The position numbers were made by a program, and so were the translations under genes. Shown here one piece after another: positions 8,973-13,456 of a stretch of 13,456 nt of DNA (within the stretch, counting starts at the first letter, position 1; every line of letters begins with the position of its first letter). The stretch is taken from contig JAIOPF010000227.1 in NCBI GenBank assembly GCA_021414045.1, forward strand, positions 1 through 13,456. The letters run 5' to 3'. The notes beneath the pieces were generated by a model that saw only the letters and a list, made by a program, of their open reading frames with translations, did not search any database and was not told the origin of the DNA. Source of the DNA: Deltaproteobacteria bacterium. Its GTDB lineage: Bacteria; UBA10199; DSSB01.

Positions 8973-10598
8973 TCATCCCTTCCCCTTGACGCGTCCCACT
9001 TCATGGCTCATCCCGGCGGCGCGATAGTCTTTCCAGGCCTTCTTCAACAGGACTTCGGCGGAAATGACCGGGTGGTTCGCGTGATTCCGGTGGTAGGAGA
9101 CAGAGCTTTGACAGGCCGTAGCCCAGGTGACGAATTTCGCCGCGGTCTCATAGGCTAAAGCAGCATCGGCTAGATTCCCCTGGTCGTGATTGCGCTCCGC
9201 CTTTTGATAATAGAGACGGTGAGCGCGATACGATACCCACTCAAGACTTACCTTGATTCCCCACACCTGGCTGGCCTGTGCCCACTCCCGCATGGACTGA
9301 GTTACCGGTGCCGCGGCGGCAGACAGCAAGCCCTCGAGACTGTCGACCGCGACGGCGTAAGCTTCGGCCGCATCTTCCGGTTCCTGGAGCCTCTCTAAAA
9401 TCTCGCCACGCCGCTCGTACAGCTCGATCATCTCGAGTCGAAGCTTGATTTCTTCGGGAATTTTTCCTGGATACCAAGAAGCCTTGGCGGAGTCCTCGGC
9501 ATCCGAACGGCCCCCGAACTCCAATATTTTTTGGCGGAGCACGAACTCCGCGATCTCCAGGACCTTGAGCGCTTCACGCGGATAACCGGTGTCTTCCAGA
9601 AGCTTCGCGGCATTGAGCCGGAGCGCCGCCGGTTCGACATTAAACCCATTGCTAAAACCCAAGGCATCGAAAATCGCCTTATCGAAGTCCGATGAGGGTT
9701 TCTCCAAGACCAAGTCCGATTCCCGATGGATGCCGCTGAGAAAATAATGCAGGGATTTTCCCCGGATGCGGCGCACCTGAATGGAATCAGATGCCGGCGA
9801 GCCTTCGATCGCCACGAGCACGGCCTCCATCTCTTGGGCACGCTGCGGGATATGAAAGATTTCTTTCCAACCGGGAGGTTCGCCGAAGGCCAGTACCATA
9901 CCTCTTTTCAGCAAGAGCGGCTGTTGTGGCTCGACACGAGTCCATTTCGCCCCGGCCCGGTTCCAAAGCCAAGTGGCCGCGGTCTCGCCCCCGTCCCGAG
10001 TCCTAAGAAAAACCTGATTTTCTTCGCGAACCATTTCTTCATGCCCGAACCAAGAATTGGAATCGGAGGAAAATTGCAGATAAGACTTACTCGGACGTCC
10101 GACTTGGATCACGCCTTCTCCCGCGGGAAATTTGAGCGTCGCGAGGTCCCCCTCGACGCGTACTCGCTCCTCCATCCCTCCACCCAACAATAATTGGATC
10201 CCTTCCAAGGGCATGGCGACCAGGGACCCGCCCCGCCATCCTTGATACAGGCGCCTCAGCATGGAAGCAGGGCGATAGGATTCGCCGGATTGCGTGATCC
10301 ACCGCCAGGCTTGCTGCCAAAGGTTCCGTATCGATACAGGATGGTAGAACGAGCGGGATTCGGGAGCTATGAGCCGCGCCTGCGGCAGATTTTGAAACTG
10401 GCGAAGACTCTTTGCGAAACGGGGCGCCAAGGCTGTGTCCTTCTCGAAACGGCGGAGCGCCACCATTTCGACCGGCTCCTGCTCTACAAGGGCAAGGGCC
10501 GTCTCTCGAGTGGAGGTCCGTTCCTCGAAAGGGCCTTCACCGATATCCAGCGACCGTTCGCCGAACGGTGAAGGGCCACGTGGAGCGCGTGGTGTCAT
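8973..10598 (-). CDS. FHA-like and TPR-like protein (541 aa)
   Basis: The start ATG overlaps the stop of the upstream gene (ATGA), with GGAGG ten bases upstream. Residues 1-85 are charged and low in hydrophobics. Residues 152-242 have a beta-rich pattern resembling a forkhead-associated domain: VIQVGRPSKSYLQF, then FGHEEMVREENQVFLRTRDG, then PLLLKRGMVLAFGE. The Gly-Arg of the first FHA motif (167-168) is present, but the Ser/His and Asn-Gly phosphothreonine-binding motifs are not clear. Three TPR-like helix pairs follow at about 324-357, 385-425 and 456-490 (NHDQGNLADAALAYETAAKF). There is no signal peptide or membrane segment. It shares its layout of disordered N-terminus, FHA-like domain and helical C-terminus with the 595-aa product just upstream. 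A scaffold or binding role is inferred; phosphopeptide binding is doubtful. Confidence 0.88.
   Translation of the reverse strand: MTPRAPRGPSPFGERSLDIGEGPFEERTSTRETALALVEQEPVEMVALRRFEKDTALAPRFAKSLRQFQNLPQARLIAPESRSFYHPVSIRNLWQQAWRWITQSGESYRPASMLRRLYQGWRGGSLVAMPLEGIQLLLGGGMEERVRVEGDLATLKFPAGEGVIQVGRPSKSYLQFSSDSNSWFGHEEMVREENQVFLRTRDGGETAATWLWNRAGAKWTRVEPQQPLLLKRGMVLAFGEPPGWKEIFHIPQRAQEMEAVLVAIEGSPASDSIQVRRIRGKSLHYFLSGIHRESDLVLEKPSSDFDKAIFDALGFSNGFNVEPAALRLNAAKLLEDTGYPREALKVLEIAEFVLRQKILEFGGRSDAEDSAKASWYPGKIPEEIKLRLEMIELYERRGEILERLQEPEDAAEAYAVAVDSLEGLLSAAAAPVTQSMREWAQASQVWGIKVSLEWVSYRAHRLYYQKAERNHDQGNLADAALAYETAAKFVTWATACQSSVSYHRNHANHPVISAEVLLKKAWKDYRAAGMSHEVGRVKGKG
10595..10598 (-). other. ATGA start/stop overlap between the 595-aa and 541-aa genes
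   Basis: The upstream frame ends AAA CCA TGA, and the downstream ATG uses the A of CCA plus the TG of TGA. A GGAGG inside the upstream gene serves the downstream start. This is the usual sign of translational coupling and equal expression. Confidence 0.85.
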
Positions 10599-12382
10599 GG
10601 TTTTTTATCCTCCGTGATGGAGAAATACCGTTCCAAATTTTGCCGAAGCCGTTCATTCGGCGCGCGGGAAGCCTCATAGATGTCCTGCCACCACCGGGCG
10701 AAGCCGGTCCCCTGCTCTCGATGCGTCGCCTGTAGGATGGTACGGGCTTGGATCAAACCGAAATTCAATCGAAACATCGCCTCGAGCGCCACGGGTATCG
10801 TATCAACGGCCTGCGGCAGCCAGGCTTCCGGGGCGGCGAGCTCCGCGGGCGTGCGTTCCATCAGACCGAGAAAGGTGTCCAGACCGATGCGCGTGGCGAG
10901 TTTTCCGTCCAACCCCCAACGTTCCCGCAGCTCGGGCAGAATCGCCAGCATGCCGCGGAAGAAGAATCCTAAGCCCCCGGGGACGCCGGAGAGAAATCCT
11001 CGGAACAAGCTCATCTCCATCTGGGTCCGGTCGAAGAAGGCCAACAGTTCGTCGAAGCGCGGGTTCGGCCCGGAGCTATCCTTCCAATCGCGGATAAAGG
11101 CCGGAACCTGCTCCAGGCCGCCTTCGAATCTCGGTTCGAAACGGGCTAAGCGTTCCAGGAGAGAGGCGATTTGATCCGGGTTGAAGCCCTGACCAGAGAG
11201 GTCTTCGAGGAATTTCGGCAGGCGATCCAGCATACCGATACCGAAACGCTTCGCCATCGGCCCCTCGAACAATACCTGCGTTAGCTTTTCCGGAGACCAC
11301 CCGATGCAACGCGCCATCTCCAACAAGGGCGGCAGGCGCACCAATCGAAGCTCGGCCTGCTCCGGACTATTCGCGACGACGGCGCTCAACAAGGCTTTGC
11401 TCTGGTCCTTCGACCAGCCAACCTCTTGCATCGATCGAAACAGGTCGCGGAAACGCCATTGCGTCCAAGCGGGAGACTGCCCGATCAGGATGGCCAGATA
11501 GTCGCCAAGCTCCGGAATCTTTTCGAATTGGGCGGGATCGGCCCGGGTAAACTCTACCAGACTCCAACGATAGGGATCCTTCGCCGTATCGCGGTGCCGC
11601 TCGACGCGCAGGACGGTTTGGGAAGTCGGATCCAAGGGCTCGCCGGGCGAATCCTTCGGATCTTTTCCGAAGAGAAGGATAGTTCCATCTTCCAGCACGA
11701 CGTCCTTCCCTCTTGGTTGCGGAATCCATTCCTTCCCTACTTCGCCGCTTTTTTTGGTTAAGATCCAAACGACCGGATCGCGACCCAGGTTGCGCACCAT
11801 CAGAACCCCATTTTTCTCCTCGAAAACCGCCTGCTCCGGGCCAATGGCGGCATTTTTGAAGAGGTTGACGAATTGCGGGCCGCGAGTGCCAAGGTCCTCG
11901 ACACGGCTGCGTAAATGCAGCATTCCGTCCCGGACGCCGTAAAGTTCATTCTCCGCCGTGTTGGAACTTCCTGAAAGATTTCGGTCATTATGGTCTTTCG
12001 AGGGCTTGCTCCCCAGCGTGAAAATGGTGCCGGGCTTGAGAAAGGACAAGCGATGGACCCGAGTGCCGAACAAATTCCGAGCGCGCAAATAACTTGGAAA
12101 TTCCGACCAACTCGTTTTCACCGGTCGAGGCGCGATCCCGTCGGCGCCGGCTATCGCCTGAAAACTGATGTAGTCGCGAGACATTTCCGCGCTAGAAGCT
12201 CCCGCCTCCCCGAAACGGGCCTGAGCTTGGTCGACCGGCTTTCCCAGCGTGGATTCGTGCGCGGAAGTTTCCGAAACGCCTAAACCCCCGCGTCCTTCAC
12301 GAGCGCCCTCCAAGTCTCTCAATTCCGTGGGATCTCTTTCAGAACCACCCCTAGGAGGTGGAATTCGCCCGTTACCGCCCAT
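10595..12382 (-). CDS. FHA-like protein with tandem helical repeats (595 aa)
   Basis: Start ATG 12382 has AGGAG five bases upstream and lies 20 bp after the small gene. Residues 1-70 are Gly/Arg/Glu-rich and probably disordered. Residues 153-240 resemble an FHA domain: LGTRGPQFVNLF, then IGPEQAVFEEKNGVLMVRNLG, then KDVVLEDGTILLFGK. Compared with the family, the Ser-x-x-His pair reads Gly-x-x-Gln and the Asn-Gly loop is replaced, so phosphothreonine binding is doubtful. From about 287 to 436 there are four units of about 38 residues; three start VGWSKDQ, IGWSPEK and QGFNPDQ, and two of these have a central RLP. The remaining C-terminus is helical and moderately hydrophobic. The repeats recall mTERF or TALE-like helical repeats by pattern only. 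There is no signal peptide. It probably works with the coupled 541-aa protein. Confidence 0.88.
   Translation of the reverse strand: MGGNGRIPPPRGGSERDPTELRDLEGAREGRGGLGVSETSAHESTLGKPVDQAQARFGEAGASSAEMSRDYISFQAIAGADGIAPRPVKTSWSEFPSYLRARNLFGTRVHRLSFLKPGTIFTLGSKPSKDHNDRNLSGSSNTAENELYGVRDGMLHLRSRVEDLGTRGPQFVNLFKNAAIGPEQAVFEEKNGVLMVRNLGRDPVVWILTKKSGEVGKEWIPQPRGKDVVLEDGTILLFGKDPKDSPGEPLDPTSQTVLRVERHRDTAKDPYRWSLVEFTRADPAQFEKIPELGDYLAILIGQSPAWTQWRFRDLFRSMQEVGWSKDQSKALLSAVVANSPEQAELRLVRLPPLLEMARCIGWSPEKLTQVLFEGPMAKRFGIGMLDRLPKFLEDLSGQGFNPDQIASLLERLARFEPRFEGGLEQVPAFIRDWKDSSGPNPRFDELLAFFDRTQMEMSLFRGFLSGVPGGLGFFFRGMLAILPELRERWGLDGKLATRIGLDTFLGLMERTPAELAAPEAWLPQAVDTIPVALEAMFRLNFGLIQARTILQATHREQGTGFARWWQDIYEASRAPNERLRQNLERYFSITEDKKP
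11075..11524 (-). repeat. Tandem repeats of about 38 codons in the 595-aa gene
   Basis: Translated units begin near residues 287, 321, 360 and 398 and end near 436. Shared positions are Gly-Trp/Phe-Ser/Asn-x-Asp/Glu-Gln/Lys at the start, a Leu-Leu or Val-Leu pair four to five residues later, and [LV]P-x-[LF]-[LI] near the end. The first unit is the most divergent but keeps the SPxxxxxR and Met-x-x-x-GWS register. Diverged protein-level repetition, not recent DNA duplication. Confidence 0.55.
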
Positions 12383-12402
12383 ACCCGCTCCTGATCAAAA
12401 GT

Positions 12403-12864
12403 TTAGAAAAGTCCGCCCACGTGATTCTGCAAGCGCTGCTGAAAGTGTTCGCCCAAGCGCTTCAATTTCTGCGCCTTCGCCCAAAGTTCGCGCGAAGCGG
12501 CGGCATTGTCGGACAGCTCGGCTTCCTTCGCCTGTTGTTCGCTGGCCTGAGCCTGCTGCAGGGCTTGCTTGCTGGCCTTGAGATACACGGTCAATTCCTG
12601 CTTCTTGACCTGCACCTGAACTTCGAGACGCTTGATGGGATCGCTGTAGATCTCTTCGGAAAGTTTCAAGACCTCGGGAAGTTTCGCCTGCCAAGCTCGA
12701 AGCTCGCCAGCTTCCGCCAATTTTTCCAATGACCGAATCTCGACATTCAATTTCTGCAACGGCGTCGCCACAATCAGAGCGCCGCGCGATTGCGCTAGCG
12801 CCGCGAAGAAGGGATTCATTCCAGGTTTGGCGAATTCGGGCTTGATTGGCGATTTGATTTCCAT
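12403..12864 (-). CDS. Small helical protein, first gene of the right-hand group (153 aa)
   Basis: Paralogue of the 8209-8667 product. PEFAKPGMNPFFAALAQS at residues 9-26 is followed by helical segments with LEKLAEAGELRAWQ, RLEVQVQVKKQELTVYLKAS and KAQKLKRLGEHFQQRL. The C-terminal block KRLGEHFQ is identical in both copies. No signal peptide, no membrane helix and no catalytic motif. The start at 12864 is supported by alignment with the paralogue, since the conserved PEF block begins a few residues in. However, a predicted sigma-54 start site would lie only one or two bases before it, and just a weak AGG lies seven bases upstream, so translation may be leaderless. It is followed after 20 bp by the 595-aa gene. 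Role unknown; a partner of the larger products is inferred. Confidence 0.9.
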   Translation of the reverse strand: MEIKSPIKPEFAKPGMNPFFAALAQSRGALIVATPLQKLNVEIRSLEKLAEAGELRAWQAKLPEVLKLSEEIYSDPIKRLEVQVQVKKQELTVYLKASKQALQQAQASEQQAKEAELSDNAAASRELWAKAQKLKRLGEHFQQRLQNHVGGLF

Positions 12865-12872
12865 GGCTTTAC

Positions 12873-12892
12873 CTATTCCAATAAGCGTGCCA
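12873..12892 (-). promoter_or_regulatory. Sigma-54-like promoter of the right-hand gene group
   Basis: The minus strand reads TGGCACG-CTTA-TTGGAATAG. The -24 element and spacing fit the sigma-54 consensus exactly, and position -12 is G instead of C. The box is 19/21 identical to the one at 8691-8710 and starts at the same place relative to a paralogous gene. Predicted +1 falls at about 12866, nearly touching ATG 12864. Confidence 0.5.
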
Positions 12893-12988
12893 GGGCGCTC
12901 GCAAAGACCCTCATTTTAACCACTTGAATTTACTTATTGTTTTATGCAGAAGCCGGAAGGTTTCGAATTGGGATGTTGTATAGTTTGC

Positions 12989-12998
12989 TAATATTTTA
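12989..12998. promoter_or_regulatory. Conserved upstream element, copy 2
   Basis: TAATATTTTA begins 97 bp from the -24 T of the right-hand promoter and pairs with the copy at 8808-8817. The preceding TATAGTTTGC resembles TATGATTTGTT in the other copy. Confidence 0.4.
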
Positions 12999-13272
12999 CA
13001 GTGACTACCTTAAACTAATTTATTTTCAATAGGTTATATTCATTTACCCAATATGTATTTATAAGAATAAATTCAAACATATCATTCAAAATAGCCCAAA
13101 AACCTTGAGACTCTCCCATTTCACCGCGCCCCACAACGGCAAGAAACAAAGACAAATACGTCTAATCATTTCATAAGAATCAAAAATCATACATTCAAAA
13201 TCAGGCTTATAAATAATTGATTTTTATACATTTTTTTAAAAAATATAATTTCATCTCATAATAGACCCTTTT

Positions 13273-13288
13273 TCCTTCATCAGAAGGA
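13273..13288. repeat. Inverted repeat TCCTTC-ATCA-GAAGGA
   Basis: A perfect 6-4-6 inverted repeat lying 81 bp before the -24 element of the plus-strand sigma-54-like box. That is a suitable distance for an activator site. It could also be chance. Confidence 0.35.
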
Positions 13289-13368
13289 CACACCCCATTC
13301 CCGGCCCTCAGAAGAATTTTTCCATACTTTTCATCAAGTTAAAATCGCATCCACCACGAACGCCGATC

Positions 13369-13388
13369 TGGCACAGCCTTTGTAATAG
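13369..13388 (+). promoter_or_regulatory. Plus-strand sigma-54-like promoter pointing out of the window
   Basis: The plus strand reads TGGCACA-GCCT-TTGTAATAG. It shares C-TGGCAC, the exact spacing and the AATAG tail with the two minus-strand boxes, though its surroundings are unrelated. Deviations are A for G at the end of the -24 element and T for C at -12. Predicted +1 is G13395. No start codon lies between there and the window end, so it would drive a gene or small RNA further right. Confidence 0.4.
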
Positions 13389-13399
13389 CTTTTAGGCAG

Positions 13400-13423
13400 T
13401 GCCGCTCGGGGCGGCAAAAAAAA
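13400..13423 (+). other. Hairpin with A-tract just after the predicted plus-strand start site
   Basis: TGCCGC-TCGGG-GCGGCA forms a six-pair GC-rich stem with a five-base loop, followed by eight A residues (13416-13423, the first inside the stem). It begins about five bases after the predicted +1, so it would form the 5' end of that transcript. The tail is A, not T, on the plus strand, so it is not an intrinsic terminator in that direction. On the minus strand the T-run precedes the stem. Confidence 0.4.
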
Positions 13424-13456
13424 GATCTCTGTACCAGACCCTATTCCTCATCCTCA

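Larger units (their letters stand above)
12865..13456. other. Long AT-rich region upstream of the right-hand gene group
   Basis: No credible coding sequence was found on either strand in these 592 bases. GC is roughly 23 % over 12961-13080 and 19 % over 13141-13260 by hand count, with a GC-rich patch at about 13104-13140. The low end carries the sigma-54-like box of the right-hand group. The part up to about 13140 resembles the 8677-8972 region in order and spacing of short blocks. The high end carries a plus-strand sigma-54-like box, an inverted repeat and a hairpin. AT-rich stretches at 13010-13090 and 13141-13260 show nothing I can name. Confidence 0.8.

Noticed and set aside
13400..13423. 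GC-rich hairpin as an intrinsic terminator
   Set aside because: On the plus strand it is followed by A residues. On the minus strand the T-run comes before the stem. Neither orientation gives stem followed by T-run.
13441..13447. GGAATAG on the minus strand near the right edge
   Set aside because: The preceding bases are GA, not TT, and the -24 position would lie outside the window, so a promoter cannot be judged.

Overview
The window holds six protein genes, all on the minus strand, in two consecutive gene groups read from right to left. None can be matched to a named family member from sequence alone, so no gene symbols are given. Coding DNA is GC-rich. The two gene-free stretches are strikingly AT-rich (about 17 % GC at 8721-8920 by hand count). 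Purine-rich Shine-Dalgarno sites, four-base start/stop overlaps and sigma-54-like promoter boxes indicate a bacterium. A deltaproteobacterium-like, probably uncultivated lineage is a guess, not something the sequence proves.

Right-hand group (12864 to 8973): a 153-aa helical protein, a 595-aa protein with a degenerate FHA-like domain and tandem helical repeats of about 38 residues, and a 541-aa protein with a second FHA-like domain and TPR-like helices. The last two overlap by four bases (ATGA). A possible AU-rich terminator follows.

Left-hand group (8667 to beyond position 1): a 152-aa paralogue of the first small protein (about 55 % identical by hand count), a helical-repeat protein of about 1,220 aa with a hydrophobic C-terminal region, and a giant TPR protein of more than 1,500 aa that leaves the window. 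The 1,220-aa gene carries an apparent one-base frameshift near 4862. When it is read through, its stop forms a TGATG with a possible start of the next gene.

Each group begins with the same module: a sigma-54-like box (TGGCACG-N4-TTGGAATAG), then the small paralogue. Similarity continues about 240 bp upstream of the box, so promoter and small gene look duplicated together. A third, related box lies on the plus strand at 13369-13388 and points out of the window toward a short hairpin.

My reading is one co-regulated, possibly sigma-54-dependent set of large cytoplasmic or secreted scaffold proteins with two small helical partners. The function is unknown. No catalytic domain, classical signal peptide, tRNA, rRNA, CRISPR array or transposase was seen.
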